Positions 36,240-43,967 of a stretch of DNA of 64,000 nt are shown one piece after another. The notes under the pieces were generated by a model. It was given only the letters and a program-made list of their open reading frames with translations, was not told the DNA's origin and ran no database searches. Source of the stretch: Chloroflexota bacterium (lineage in GTDB: Bacteria; Chloroflexota; Dehalococcoidia; GIF9; UBA5629); NCBI GenBank assembly GCA_016875875.1, contig VGOP01000001.1, positions 142,501 through 206,500 on the forward strand, given 5' to 3'. Every line of letters starts with the position of its first letter. The stretch's first letter is position 1. The translations under genes were made by a program, and so were the position numbers.

Positions 36240-36941
36240 TCAGCCGCCGCCGAAACCTACCTTGACCTCGTCTCCGCTGACTAGAATGGGCACTATGCCC
36301 TTGCCGCCAGATAGACGCATGACCTTTTCGATGGCCTTGGGATTGTTTTCAGTGCTGATTTCCTCATAGGACACGCCGCGCTCCTCGAGGTCCTGCTTGG
36401 CTGCAGCGCAGTAGGGACAACCTGGCGTGGTGTAGATAACTACCTTCTGTGGCACTGTGGCGACCTTCCGCTTCTCATCCAGCTCATAGAGCTTCTCGAT
36501 GACGAACTGCACATAGTTGTCGCATTTATCCTTCCAGATTCCAGACTCCTGGAACTGCTGGTATCCGCCGGGCTTGGAGAAGTCTATACCAACCAGGTCA
36601 AGGCAGATGATGGTACCGAACCTTTTGGTGAAACTCCTGACCAGTTCGTTAGCATCCTGGCGTGCATCGAGCCGCGCCTGCTTTGCCTTCTGCTTGTCTT
36701 CTGATGAGCAGCGATGGTGCAGTCCCAGATACACTGCCCCGGAAGATATGGCTCCACAGGGTGCTTGTTGCTGGCCACCTATGCCACCGGTGAAAGCGAT
36801 GCCTGGCCAGAGCAGGTCTTCATTGCCTAGTTCGTAGGCTTCCCACATAACTTGCAGGACTGCGGGGCCTCAGTGATAGCCGCGGTGCATGAGCTCGAGA
36901 GCGCGCTCCTTGGCCTCTTGTAACGACATCTTAAGCGTCAT
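36240..36941 (-). CDS. Candidate selenoprotein: C_GCAxxG_C_C redox domain fused to glutaredoxin
   Basis: Two frames split by a single in-frame TGA (36872-36870) join into one 233-residue product. Residues 1-120 form a C_GCAxxG_C_C domain: GYH-U24-GPAV where the family has its first Cys, then CGAISSG (C62), C113 in IICLDLVG and C140. Residues about 165-233 are a glutaredoxin-like domain with CPYC (C175, C178). The protein continues through the TGA with no loss of similarity, so U24 is probably selenocysteine. Start ATG 36941 has AAGGA seven bases upstream and a TTGACA-type promoter further up. A 9-bp hairpin directly follows the TGA. If the host has no Sec machinery, this would instead be a pseudogene. 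Confidence 0.72.
36837..36869 (-). promoter_or_regulatory. Candidate bacterial SECIS hairpin after the UGA
   Basis: On the minus strand, directly after TGA: GGC (36869-36867) pairs with GCC (36839-36837), and CCCGCA (36866-36861) pairs with TGTGGG (36847-36842) with an AA bulge. The 13-base loop starts with G, and a small inner CU/AG pairing is possible. The loop lies closer to the UGA than in the E. coli fdhF element. Confidence 0.45.
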
Positions 36942-36996
36942 AGCTTCATCCTTCTCCAGTGTTTTGACTAGGATTGCTGCAGTAGTAACTGTGGTT

Positions 36997-37025
36997 ATGT
37001 TAATCTCTCTGCCCGCCGGTGTCAA
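36997..37025 (-). promoter_or_regulatory. Promoter of the candidate selenoprotein gene
   Basis: Minus strand: TTGACA (37025-37020), 17 bases, TAACAT (37002-36997). Start site near 36990, leader about 50 bases to ATG 36941. It lies within the longer upstream frame (to 37052), which argues against a start there. Confidence 0.55.
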
Positions 37026-37121
37026 GGAATCCGAGAAGCCGGCAAAGGCCAATGTTGCAACGCAGTGTCAGGGGGAATATTCTGTTAACCGGTCACCAGG
37101 GTAGGGTTAACGGAACTAAAG

Positions 37122-37204
37122 TGCCGAGGGAGGGACTCGAACCCACACCTCCTTGCGGAGAGCGGATTTTAAGTCCGCCGCGTCTGCCATTCCGCCACCT
37201 CGGC
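37122..37204 (-). tRNA. tRNA-Leu (UAA)
   Basis: Class II tRNA with long variable arm. Acceptor GCCGAGG/CCTCGGC, anticodon loop CTTAAAA, discriminator A; CCA not encoded. Its 3' end is the apparent target of two past integrations (see 36161 and 32613). Confidence 0.95.
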
Positions 37205-37221
37205 AAGAGGTGAGCAAAAAG

Positions 37222-37297
37222 TGGAGGCGGCGAGCGGATTTGAACCGCTGAATAGGGGTTTTGCAGACCCCCGCCTTAACCACTTGGCTACGCCGCC
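37222..37297 (-). tRNA. tRNA-Cys (GCA)
   Basis: Acceptor GGCGGCG/CGCCGCC, anticodon loop CTGCAAA, T arm AGCGG-TTCAAAT-CCGCT, discriminator T, CCA encoded. Confidence 0.95.
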
Positions 37298-37308
37298 TTA
37301 AATTACTT

Positions 37309-37383
<75 letters not shown>

Positions 37384-37467
37384 ACGTTGTTACTATAGCA
37401 AGTGTATTATATGAAAGTGTTTGTCAACAATATGTTTCTTTAGTAAATATTCTAATTATATCAAAAA

Positions 37468-37554
37468 TGGTGCCGAGGAGGAGATTTGAACTCCTACGGG
37501 CTTACGCCCACCACCCCCTCAAGATGGCGTGTCTACCTATTCCACCACCTCGGC
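37468..37554 (-). tRNA. tRNA-Leu (GAG)
   Basis: Class II tRNA; acceptor GCCGAGG/CCTCGGC, anticodon stem CCATC/GGTGG around loop TTGAGGG, long variable arm GTGGGCGTAAGCCCG, discriminator A, CCA encoded. Confidence 0.94.
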
Positions 37555-37597
37555 ACTTAACTCCCACAGCATCCTCGATTTTGCAGGTATTCAACAC

Positions 37598-37673
37598 TGG
37601 CAGGGGCGGCAGGATTCGAACCCGCGACCTGCGGTTTTGGAGACCGCTGCTCTACCAATTGAGCTACACCCCT
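37598..37673 (-). tRNA. tRNA-Trp (CCA)
   Basis: Acceptor AGGGGTG/CGCCCCT, anticodon loop CTCCAAA between GCGGT and ACCGC, discriminator G, CCA encoded. Anticodon reads UGG only, so UGA is not decoded as Trp by this tRNA. Confidence 0.95.
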
Positions 37674-37690
37674 GTATTCTGAAATCCCAG

Positions 37691-37764
37691 TACCCCTGGG
37701 GCGATTCGAACGCCCGACACGCGGTTTAGGAAACCGCTGCTCTATCCATCTGAGCTACAGGGGC
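37691..37764 (-). tRNA. tRNA-Arg (CCU)
   Basis: Acceptor GCCCCTG/CAGGGGT with a G-U end pair, anticodon loop TTCCTAA between GCGGT and ACCGC, T arm GGGCG-TTCGAAT-CGCCC, discriminator A; CCA not encoded. Confidence 0.94.
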
Positions 37765-37776
37765 AGCAAGCTAAGT

Positions 37777-38223
37777 TTAGTACCGCGCCTTCTTGATTAC
37801 GTACCCCTCTGGGGTAATGACCCTTTCCAGCTGCATTCCCGGGCCAGGCACTGTTTCCTCCTCTGCTTCTTCTGCCTCTTCTTCCCGTTCAGGTTCCTCT
37901 CTAACTGCAGCCCTTTTAGGAGCCACGGCTCTGCCCTCAGTGCTAGTAGGTAAGGCTTTCTTTGGCCTCTGCCTGAGTTCCTTTAAAGCCGTATCCAAAT
38001 CCTGGAGAATCTCTACAATTCGGCTCTCAACCATAGCGTTGGAGTCGTCTGTCGCCATATTTTCGATCTGAGTAACATAGTCCTGGAGTCTAAAGCTCTG
38101 CTCCTCCAACTCTTTAATCTGCTCAGCCAGCTTATTTGCCATAGACTGTATCTCCGGAATCTCCGAATCGAGGAGATTTTTGACAATATTCCTGACTTTA
38201 TCCCTCCGAGGCTTTCTTGCCAT
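37777..38223 (-). CDS. Hypothetical coiled-coil protein
   Basis: A 148-residue protein I do not recognise. Residues 1-20 are basic (MARKPRRDKVRNIVKNLL), about 25-85 are predicted coiled coil rich in E, Q and L, and 90-130 are a low-complexity acidic linker (a run of E and A). The end GMQLERVITPEGYVIKKARY is well-formed and may be a binding motif. No transmembrane segment. It lies directly upstream of the minus-strand tRNA cluster and is probably its own unit. Confidence 0.65.
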   Translation of the reverse strand: MARKPRRDKVRNIVKNLLDSEIPEIQSMANKLAEQIKELEEQSFRLQDYVTQIENMATDDSNAMVESRIVEILQDLDTALKELRQRPKKALPTSTEGRAVAPKRAAVREEPEREEEAEEAEEETVPGPGMQLERVITPEGYVIKKARY

Positions 38224-38558
38224 CTTCGTAACCTTCCTTAATATTTTGGCGGAACCTAGTCTTTCTAGGGTTAACTTGTGTTGTATTTCATACCCCGCCT
38301 GTCAACTAATTATAACAACGGGACATTGTCAATGCAACAGACTCAAGTGGTTGAGATGGCTAGCAGGTATAATTCCTTGACTTTTGCCATAGCTTTTTCT
38401 ATACTAACAGCCCGTAGCTAGTATCCCATGAAAAATTCGCTTCGCTCTTTTTCATGGGAACCCCAGAGAAGCCATTGAGCAATTCTGGCTCTTGGAATAC
38501 GAAGTTCTTAAAGGGTCAATAGCTAACTGACATTGGGTGTCTGGTGGGTTATAATCTT
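38224..38558. other. Intergenic region with one perfect inverted repeat
   Basis: Holds TCCCATGAAAAA (38424-38435) and its exact complement (38448-38459) around a 12-base loop. No poly-T tract suits a terminator on either strand. Upstream regions for the divergent coiled-coil gene and tRNA-Thr must lie here, but I see no strong box pair. No gene found. Confidence 0.5.
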
Positions 38559-38631
38559 GCCCGAGTGGCGCAATGGTAGCGCAACCGACTTGTAATCGGT
38601 AGGTTAGTGGGTTCGACTCCCCTCTCGGGCT
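38559..38631 (+). tRNA. tRNA-Thr (UGU)
   Basis: Acceptor GCCCGAG/CTCGGGC, anticodon loop CTTGTAA between ACCGA and TCGGT, discriminator T, no encoded CCA. First of the conserved tRNA-Thr, tRNA-Tyr, tRNA-Thr, tuf series. Confidence 0.95.
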
Positions 38632-38651
38632 TTGGCTTTAGGGTTGGGTTG

Positions 38652-38737
38652 GGAGGGGTGCCGGAGTGGACAATCGGAGCAGACTGTAAATCTGCCGCCT
38701 TTAGGCTACGTAGGTTCGAATCCTACCCCCTCCACCA
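38652..38737 (+). tRNA. tRNA-Tyr (GUA)
   Basis: Class II tRNA with variable arm CCGCCTTTAGGCTACG. Acceptor GGAGGGG/CCCCTCC, anticodon loop CTGTAAA, T loop TTCGAAT, discriminator A, CCA encoded. Confidence 0.95.
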
Positions 38738-38770
38738 TCTTGGAGATTTGTTTAAGGCAGCTCCGTTTAA

Positions 38771-38824
38771 TGTAGTTGCGACCCTTTAGGGTCGCATTGG
38801 CGAGGCTAAAGCCTCGCTGCTACA
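38771..38824. repeat. REP-like element of two hairpins with terminal inverted repeats
   Basis: Ends are TGTAG (38771-38775) and CTACA (38820-38824). Inside are two perfect hairpins: GCGACCCTTTAGGGTCGC (38778-38795) and GCGAGGCTAAAGCCTCGC (38800-38817). This is the shape of dispersed palindromic intergenic repeats. It sits between tRNA-Tyr and the promoter of the tRNA-Thr/tuf unit. Confidence 0.6.
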
Positions 38825-38846
38825 AAGTACTATTGTGTTTGAGATT

Positions 38847-38874
38847 TTGCGGCTTTAATAAAATAGTGTATAAT
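38847..38874 (+). promoter_or_regulatory. Promoter for tRNA-Thr(GGU) and the tuf operon
   Basis: TTGCGG (38847-38852), 16 bases, TATAAT (38869-38874). A second TATAAT at 38889-38894 could give another start site. The first gene would be the tRNA at 38907. Confidence 0.55.
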
Positions 38875-38906
38875 TTAAAGCCATACTGTATAATATATGG
38901 AAATTT

Positions 38907-38979
38907 GCCCACATAGCTCAGCAGGTAGAGCACGTTCTTGGTAAGAACGGGGTCACCAGTTCGAATCTGGTTGTGGGCT
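38907..38979 (+). tRNA. tRNA-Thr (GGU)
   Basis: Acceptor GCCCACA/TGTGGGC, anticodon loop TTGGTAA between CGTTC and GAACG, T arm ACCAG-TTCGAAT-CTGGT, discriminator T. It ends 24 bases before the tuf start, so the tRNA and tuf are likely cut from one transcript, as in E. coli thrT-tufB. Confidence 0.95.
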
Positions 38980-39003
38980 GTGTAAAGAAGGAGGTTTTGT
39001 AAA

Positions 39004-40203
39004 ATGGCAAAGAAGGTCTTTCAGCGTACTAAACCCCATCTCAATGTGGGGACAATAGGCCACGTTGATCATGGTAAGACGACTTTGACTTCGGCGATTA
39101 CTTTATGTCTATCTAAGCAAGGAGATACTCAATTCCGTGCCTTCGATTCCATAGACAACGCACCTGAAGAGAAGGCGCGTGGCTTGACAATTGCTATTGC
39201 TCATATTGAATATGAGACTGCAAAACGGCACTACGCTCACGTGGATTGTCCGGGGCATGCCGACTATATCAAGAATATGATAACTGGTGCGGCTCAGATG
39301 GACGGGGCAGTACTGGTGGTTAGTGCACCTGATGGTCCAATGCCTCAGACACGTGAGCATATTCTTCTGGCTCGGCAGGTAGAGGTGCCCAGTATACTGG
39401 TGGCATTGAACAAGGTAGATATGATGGAAGACCCGGAGCTGCTGGACCTTGTTGAGCTTGAAGTAAGAGACCTGCTGTCCAAATACCAATTTCCGGGAGA
39501 TAAGACTCCTATTGTCCGGGTGAGTGCCCTTAAGGCACTGGAATGTGGTTGTGGTAAGCGAGATTGCGAGTGGTGCGGCAAAATCCTGCAGTTGGCTGAT
39601 GCTATTGATGAATGGGTGCCGCTTCCGGTCAGACCTAAGGATAAGCCCTTCTTGATGCCGGTAGAGGACGTATTCGGCATCAAGGGGCGTGGCACTGTAG
39701 CCACGGGCAGGGTGGAGCGAGGTGTGGTTAAGACGGGAGATGAGATCGAGATTGTAGGCATAAAAGATACACGTAAGACTGTGGTAACCGGGGTGGAGAT
39801 GTTCCATAAGACCCTGGAGATAGGAGAGCCTGGAGATGCTGTCGGCTGCTTACTCAGGGGCATAGAGCGTGAGGATATAGAAAGAGGCCAGGTTTTGGCA
39901 GCACCGGGATCGGTTACGCCACATACGCATTTCGAGGCTCAGGTCTATGTACTAACCAAGGAAGAGGGCGGTCGGCACACTCCGTTCTTTAACGGCTATA
40001 AGCCTCAGCTCTATATCAGGACGCTGGACATTACTGGAACTGCGGAGTTGCCTAAAGGTGTGGAGATGGTCATGCCTGGTGACGACATAAAAATGACCAT
40101 AAAGCTTATTTACCCCGTAGCTTTGGAGGCGGGACTGCGTTTTGCCATTCGAGAGGGAGGCAAGACCGTCGGAGCTGGGGTCATCGGTAAAATCCTTGAA
40201 TAA
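39004..40203 (+). CDS. tuf: Elongation factor Tu
   Basis: GTPase that delivers aminoacyl-tRNA to the ribosome. G1 is GHVDHGKT, G3 DCPGHADY, G4 NKVD and G5 near SALKALE. Length 399. The segment [13 protein letters not shown] (residues about 180-192), in the G-domain end, carries four Cys and is absent from most EF-Tu proteins; related extra loops occur in some lineages. GGAGG is 8 bases before ATG. Confidence 0.97.
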   Translation: MAKKVFQRTKPHLNVGTIGHVDHGKTTLTSAITLCLSKQGDTQFRAFDSIDNAPEEKARGLTIAIAHIEYETAKRHYAHVDCPGHADYIKNMITGAAQMDGAVLVVSAPDGPMPQTREHILLARQVEVPSILVALNKVDMMEDPELLDLVELEVRDLLSKYQFPGDKTPIVRVSALKALECGCGKRDCEWCGKILQLADAIDEWVPLPVRPKDKPFLMPVEDVFGIKGRGTVATGRVERGVVKTGDEIEIVGIKDTRKTVVTGVEMFHKTLEIGEPGDAVGCLLRGIEREDIERGQVLAAPGSVTPHTHFEAQVYVLTKEEGGRHTPFFNGYKPQLYIRTLDITGTAELPKGVEMVMPGDDIKMTIKLIYPVALEAGLRFAIREGGKTVGAGVIGKILE

Positions 40204-40205
40204 AC

Positions 40206-40373
40206 ATGGCAAAGAAAGGTGAGTTGCGTGGTATCATTCATCTGGCTTGCACTGAATGCCAGGAGAGAACATATACCACCGATAAGAATAAACAGAATGA
40301 CCCTCAGCGGTTGGAGCTGAGGAAATATTGCCCTCGTTGCCGTAGTCATACGCTCCATCGGGAGACTAAGTAA
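40206..40373 (+). CDS. rpmG: 50S ribosomal protein L33
   Basis: A 55-residue frame starting [20 protein letters not shown] and ending [16 protein letters not shown]. The four-Cys zinc form (CxxC twice) with a typical L33 C-terminus. It starts 2 bases after the tuf stop and precedes secE by 3 bases. Confidence 0.95.
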   Translation: MAKKGELRGIIHLACTECQERTYTTDKNKQNDPQRLELRKYCPRCRSHTLHRETK

Positions 40374-40376
40374 TCC

Positions 40377-40604
40377 TTGACCAAGAAGAGTCAGCCTCAA
40401 ATTATCGCCAAGAAAAGGTCTCGTTTTGCTTTTATTGGTGATATTATAGGTGAGTTGAGGAAGGTAACCTGGCCGTCAAGGCGGGATACCATACGGCTGA
40501 CAATCATGGTCCTCATTGTATGTGTTGCGGTAGGGCTCTTTTTGGGGGCGCTTGACTATGGCTTTGCTGAGTTGGTGGCTAAAGTGCTTTTAGGTGGGGG
40601 TTAG
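40377..40604 (+). CDS. secE: Preprotein translocase subunit SecE
   Basis: A 75-residue single-span membrane subunit of the SecYEG channel. GELRKVTWPSRRDTIRLT precedes the transmembrane helix (residues about 42-62), the hallmark of bacterial SecE. The start is TTG 40377, three bases after the rpmG stop. Position rpmG-secE-nusG is conserved. Confidence 0.93.
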   Translation: MTKKSQPQIIAKKRSRFAFIGDIIGELRKVTWPSRRDTIRLTIMVLIVCVAVGLFLGALDYGFAELVAKVLLGGG

Positions 40605-40607
40605 ACT

Positions 40608-41138
40608 GTGAAGAATGGCGACAAACGGTGGTATATCGTGCATACTTACTCCGGTTATGAAGACCGTGTTCAGAAGGCTTTAGAACAGCGGATTAAGTTT
40701 ATGGATGCTGAGGATAAGATATTCAAGATCAAGATACCAATTGAGGAGGAGATTGAGATCAGAAGTGGGCAGCGGCGCACGGTGACCAAGAAGGTCTTTC
40801 CTGGGTATGTTTTGGTGCAGATGCAGATGGATGATGACAGTTGGAATGTGGTGCGTAATACGCCTGGTATAACTGGCTTTGTTGGCAGCGGGAACAAACC
40901 AACACCTCTGACTGAAGAGGAGGTCAATGCTATCCTTCAGAAGGCTGGAGGCGCACCCCAGGTTAAAGTGGGCTTCAGGAAGGGAGAGAGTGTTCGTGTG
41001 GTTGATGGTCCTTTTACTGACTTCGTTGGGGTGGTTGATGAAATAAGTGTGGCGAAGGGGAAGGTAAAAGTGATGCTGACTCTTTTCGGGCGAGAGACAT
41101 CTGTGGAACTTGACTTTTTACAGGTGCAGAGGTTATAG
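40608..41138 (+). CDS. nusG: Transcription termination/antitermination protein NusG
   Basis: RNA polymerase-binding factor that couples transcription with translation and Rho. N-terminal domain RWYIVHTYSGYEDRVQKAL, GYVLVQMQMDD and VRNTPGITGFVG; C-terminal KOW motif GESVRVVDGPFTDFVGVV. Length 176 is typical. GTG start 4 bases after secE stop. Confidence 0.96.
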   Translation: MKNGDKRWYIVHTYSGYEDRVQKALEQRIKFMDAEDKIFKIKIPIEEEIEIRSGQRRTVTKKVFPGYVLVQMQMDDDSWNVVRNTPGITGFVGSGNKPTPLTEEEVNAILQKAGGAPQVKVGFRKGESVRVVDGPFTDFVGVVDEISVAKGKVKVMLTLFGRETSVELDFLQVQRL

Positions 41139-41561
41139 ATGGCAAAAAAGGTTAAGGCTATTATTAAACTTCAGATTGAAGCAGGTAAAGCTACCCCAGC
41201 GCCTCCAGTTGGTCCGGCGTTAGGGCAGCATGGAGTCAATATTATGGCTTTCTGCAAGGATTATAACGAGCAGACTAGCTCCCAGGCAGGGTCTATTGTT
41301 CCGGTGGAGATAACTGTATATGAAGACAGGTCATTCATTTTCATCACTAAAACACCGCCGGCATCTGACCTGCTAAAAAAAGCCTTAAGTATTGAGAAAG
41401 GTAGCAGCACTACGGGCCAGCAAAATGTGGGCACATTGTCTCGCGAAAAGGTCTATGAGATTGCCCGAATTAAGATGAAGGACTTAAATGCGGTAGACGT
41501 TGAAGGAGCAGCGCGGATTATTGAAGGCACCGCTCGCAGCATGGGAATTGACGTGGAGTAA
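41139..41561 (+). CDS. rplK: 50S ribosomal protein L11
   Basis: A 140-residue protein of the GTPase-associated centre. Seen: [27 protein letters not shown] (opening) and the C-terminal rRNA-binding domain ending [17 protein letters not shown]. Starts directly after the nusG stop. Confidence 0.97.
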   Translation: MAKKVKAIIKLQIEAGKATPAPPVGPALGQHGVNIMAFCKDYNEQTSSQAGSIVPVEITVYEDRSFIFITKTPPASDLLKKALSIEKGSSTTGQQNVGTLSREKVYEIARIKMKDLNAVDVEGAARIIEGTARSMGIDVE

Positions 41562-41564
41562 ATT

Positions 41565-42266
41565 ATGGTATTTCGAGGGAAAAAATATAAAGAAGCAACT
41601 AAACTCCTTGATAGAGAGAACGCATATGCGCCTCGTGAGGCTGTTGAACTGGCTAAAAAAGCTGCCTTTGCTGGCTTTGATGAGACAGTCGAGCTGCACT
41701 TGAGGATGGGTGTCGACCCTAGAAGTGCTGACCAGCAGGTGCGAGGCATAGCCCTTCTACCTAATGGTTTAGGTAAGAAGGTTCGGATTCTCGTCTTTGC
41801 CCAGGGTGAAGCAGCTAGAGCTGCTGAAGAGGCTGGGGCTGATTACGTTGGCAGCGATGACATTGTTAAGAAGATTGAAGATGGCTGGCTTGACTTTGAT
41901 GTGGGTATAGCCACTCCGGATATGATGGGGAAAGTTGGAAAGCTGGGTAAAATACTGGGGCGTAGAGGATTAATGCCCAATCCTAAGTCAGGTACAGTTG
42001 TGGTTGGAGAAGATGTGCCTAGGGCTATTGCCGAAGCTCGCAAAGGTCGGGTGGAATTTCGGCTGGACAGGACAGCGATTATTCATGTGCCCATCGGAAA
42101 GGCGAGCTTTGAAGAAACTAAGCTTCTAGAAAACCTAACCGCGCTGGTGGAAGCTGTAATGAAGGCTAAACCTGGGGGGGCCAAGGGGCAATACATTAAA
42201 AGTGCTTTCCTGACAACTACCATGGGGCCCGGTATTAGACTTGACCTGAGGCCTCTGATATCGTGA
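41565..42266 (+). CDS. rplA: 50S ribosomal protein L1
   Basis: A 233-residue L1 stalk protein. Motifs: [14 protein letters not shown] in the middle and a C-terminus ending [13 protein letters not shown]1 represses its own operon translation in many bacteria by binding an mRNA mimic. Three-base gap after rplK. Confidence 0.97.
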   Translation: MVFRGKKYKEATKLLDRENAYAPREAVELAKKAAFAGFDETVELHLRMGVDPRSADQQVRGIALLPNGLGKKVRILVFAQGEAARAAEEAGADYVGSDDIVKKIEDGWLDFDVGIATPDMMGKVGKLGKILGRRGLMPNPKSGTVVVGEDVPRAIAEARKGRVEFRLDRTAIIHVPIGKASFEETKLLENLTALVEAVMKAKPGGAKGQYIKSAFLTTTMGPGIRLDLRPLIS

Positions 42267-42386
42267 TTTTGGGCCCTGAGCTCTTTATGAATTGAATAGC
42301 AGACTTCTTTTTCGTGCCCATGACAGCAGGTGCCGGAGGGCTTAAAGAATATGCCTGCCGAGGTACCTTTGTTTGGCGGGTTTTAG
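42267..42386 (+). promoter_or_regulatory. rplJL leader (L10 leader region)
   Basis: The 168-base gap between rplA and rplJ is where most bacteria have an L10/L12-binding leader. Several GC-rich segments (TGCCGGAGGGC, CCTGCCGAGGTACC) could form the kink-turn, but I cannot confirm the fold by eye. Confidence 0.45.
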
Positions 42387-42415
42387 GTCCTTGTGTCACG
42401 GCACAAGGACTTTTT
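42387..42415 (+). terminator. Rho-independent terminator or attenuator before rplJ
   Basis: GTCCTTGTG (42387-42395), loop TCACGG, CACAAGGAC (42402-42410), then TTTTT (42411-42415). A perfect 9-bp stem with a T run, ending 19 bases before the rplJ start codon: suited to regulate read-through from rplKA into rplJL. Confidence 0.75.
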
Positions 42416-42434
42416 AATTTTCAGGAGTGTGACT

Positions 42435-42959
42435 ATGTTGAAAGAAAAAAAAGAACAGATGATAGATGAGCTGGCTGGAAGCTTGTCTCGGTGCACCATT
42501 GCTGTGGCCACTGATTATCGTGGGCTTACGGCAAAGGAAATGGTGCAGTTGCGTCGGCGTTTAACCGAGCTGGGTATAGAGTATAGAGTGATAAAAAACA
42601 CCCTTACGCTGTTTGCCGCCGAGAGAGCTGGCAAAAAGCAGCTAGGAGCATTGCTAACTGGACCCGTGGCTATAGCTTTTGGCTACGATGATGTGATTAA
42701 GCCAGCTCAGGTTTTGAGAGAGCATATTCGCTCTACAGGCTCGGTGCTGAAAATCAAAGGTGGCATTCTTGGTGATAGGCTGCTTACCGCCGAGGATATC
42801 GCTAATCTGGCTACTATACCGCCCAAGGATGTTCTAGTTGCAAGGCTGGTGGGACAGTTACAAGCCCCGCTGCAAGCTTTACATAACGTTTTAAGTGCAC
42901 CTTTGCGTGGTCTTTTGAATGTGATGCAAGCAAGAGTTCAACAAGTTGAAGGAGGATGA
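42435..42959 (+). CDS. rplJ: 50S ribosomal protein L10
   Basis: Stalk base protein, 174 residues. Seen: [37 protein letters not shown] and the C-terminal helix [15 protein letters not shown] that carries L12 dimers. The start is ATG 42435 with AGGAG seven bases upstream; an earlier GTG at 42393 lies inside the terminator stem and is rejected. Confidence 0.95.
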   Translation: MLKEKKEQMIDELAGSLSRCTIAVATDYRGLTAKEMVQLRRRLTELGIEYRVIKNTLTLFAAERAGKKQLGALLTGPVAIAFGYDDVIKPAQVLREHIRSTGSVLKIKGGILGDRLLTAEDIANLATIPPKDVLVARLVGQLQAPLQALHNVLSAPLRGLLNVMQARVQQVEGG

Positions 42960-42960
42960 A

Positions 42961-43443
42961 ATGTCACAGGAACAAATTGAGTCAGAACAACCTAAGGTCG
43001 AAGAAGAACCAAAGGCTAAGAAGCAATCTAAGGCTAAGGAGACTTCATCAACAGGAGCTAAAGCGATGACAAAGGAAGACATTATAGCTGTAGTGAAGAA
43101 TATGACCGTGTTGGAGTTAGCCGAATTGGTTAAGGCTCTGGAGGACGAATTTGGGGTGACTGCAGCGGCACCGATGGCTATGGCACCTGTAGCTGCGGGG
43201 GCACCAGCAGCGGCAGCAGCCGAGGAGGAAAAATCGGAGTTCACCGTAATCCTGAAGGAAATCGGCGAGAATAAAATCAATGTGATTAAGGCGGTGCGAG
43301 AGGTGACCACTCTGGGTCTAAAAGAGGCTAAAGATTTGGTGGAGAGTGCCCCTAAACCAGTCAAAGAAGGTGTCAATAAGGATGAAGCGGCTTCTATCAA
43401 GAAGAAGCTTGAGGAAGCTGGGGCCAAGGTGGAGGTTAAATAG
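42961..43443 (+). CDS. rplL: 50S ribosomal protein L7/L12 with N-terminal extension
   Basis: Stalk protein that recruits elongation factors. The standard part begins at [20 protein letters not shown] (residue 36) and ends [13 protein letters not shown] with the hinge rich in Ala, Pro and Gly. It is preceded by 35 charged residues (repeats of K, E, Q, S) not found in ordinary L12 of about 125 residues. ATG 42961 has GGAGG at normal distance, while the internal ATG 43066 has none, so the longer form is made. rpoB does not follow, unlike in many bacteria. Confidence 0.93.
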   Translation: MSQEQIESEQPKVEEEPKAKKQSKAKETSSTGAKAMTKEDIIAVVKNMTVLELAELVKALEDEFGVTAAAPMAMAPVAAGAPAAAAAEEEKSEFTVILKEIGENKINVIKAVREVTTLGLKEAKDLVESAPKPVKEGVNKDEAASIKKKLEEAGAKVEVK

Positions 43444-43507
43444 GGTAGTACGATTAGCCCTAGTTTTGGACGGCATCATTGTAGGGACAGACCTAGAGAT
43501 AGTTTAA

Positions 43508-43573
43508 TGTTATTGCGAGGGGCGTAAGCCCCGAAGCAATCCCAGAGATTGCCGCGCTTCGCTCGCAGTGACA
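43508..43573. repeat. Dispersed inverted-repeat element
   Basis: TGTTATTGCGAG...GAAGCAATC on the left and GATTGCCGCGCTTCGCTCGCAGTGACA on the right form imperfect inverted repeats around CCAGA, with a small hairpin GGGGCGTAAGCCCC in the left arm. This is the widespread TGTCATTGCGAGCGAAGC-type intergenic repeat. No gene inside. Confidence 0.6.
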
Positions 43574-43694
43574 GGACGGAATTGTTAAATGCTCTCAGAC
43601 TTGAGGGTCTGTCCTTTGATTTTCTGTCAATCGCTAGCCAGTTTTGGCCTAAATGGTCTAAGATTGAGTCCAGTTAAAGTTAAGGGGGGTTAAT

Positions 43695-43967
43695 ATGGCT
43701 GAAGTGGAATTCTACGAAGTGACTGCTGAGGTAATATCTCAAAAAGGCACCTGCACTTTGGGTCACAAGGCTGGTGACAAGTTTCTCATTGCGGATAAGA
43801 CTCCACCTGGCATGTGCGCCTGGGCGTTTTACACGCTTTTCCCTTTTATTTCAGCTCTGCAGTTTGGTGGCTCTTTCCCGTGGGAAGAGGACCGAGATAA
43901 GGCTACAGTCGCTTGCCCAGACCCGGCAAATCCCGTCGTTTTCGAGTTGAAGCGTTTGCGGAAATAG
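43695..43967 (+). CDS. TIGR04076 family protein
   Basis: A 90-residue protein with the TIGR04076 pattern: EVTAEVISQKGTCTLGHKAGDKF, then MCAWAFYTLFPFISALQFGG and ACPDPANPVVFELKR. Conserved Cys residues suggest metal or redox function, but none is established. AAGGGGGG precedes the ATG. Stands alone between rplL and the kinase gene. Confidence 0.8.
   Translation: MAEVEFYEVTAEVISQKGTCTLGHKAGDKFLIADKTPPGMCAWAFYTLFPFISALQFGGSFPWEEDRDKATVACPDPANPVVFELKRLRK

Noticed and set aside
36870-37052. Separate 60-residue gene ending at the TGA
   Set aside because: Its last 24 residues are the N-terminus of the C_GCAxxG_C_C domain, and a promoter lies within its first half; it is the front of the UGA-containing gene.
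38424-38459. Hairpin as terminator
   Set aside because: No T run on either strand after the stem; recorded only as an inverted repeat.
39345-39863. Long antisense frame within tuf
   Set aside because: Shadow of the strongly biased tuf codons; no start signal and no recognisable domain.
42393-42434. GTG start of rplJ at 42393
   Set aside because: It lies inside the terminator hairpin and encodes residues not found in L10; ATG 42435 has the SD site.
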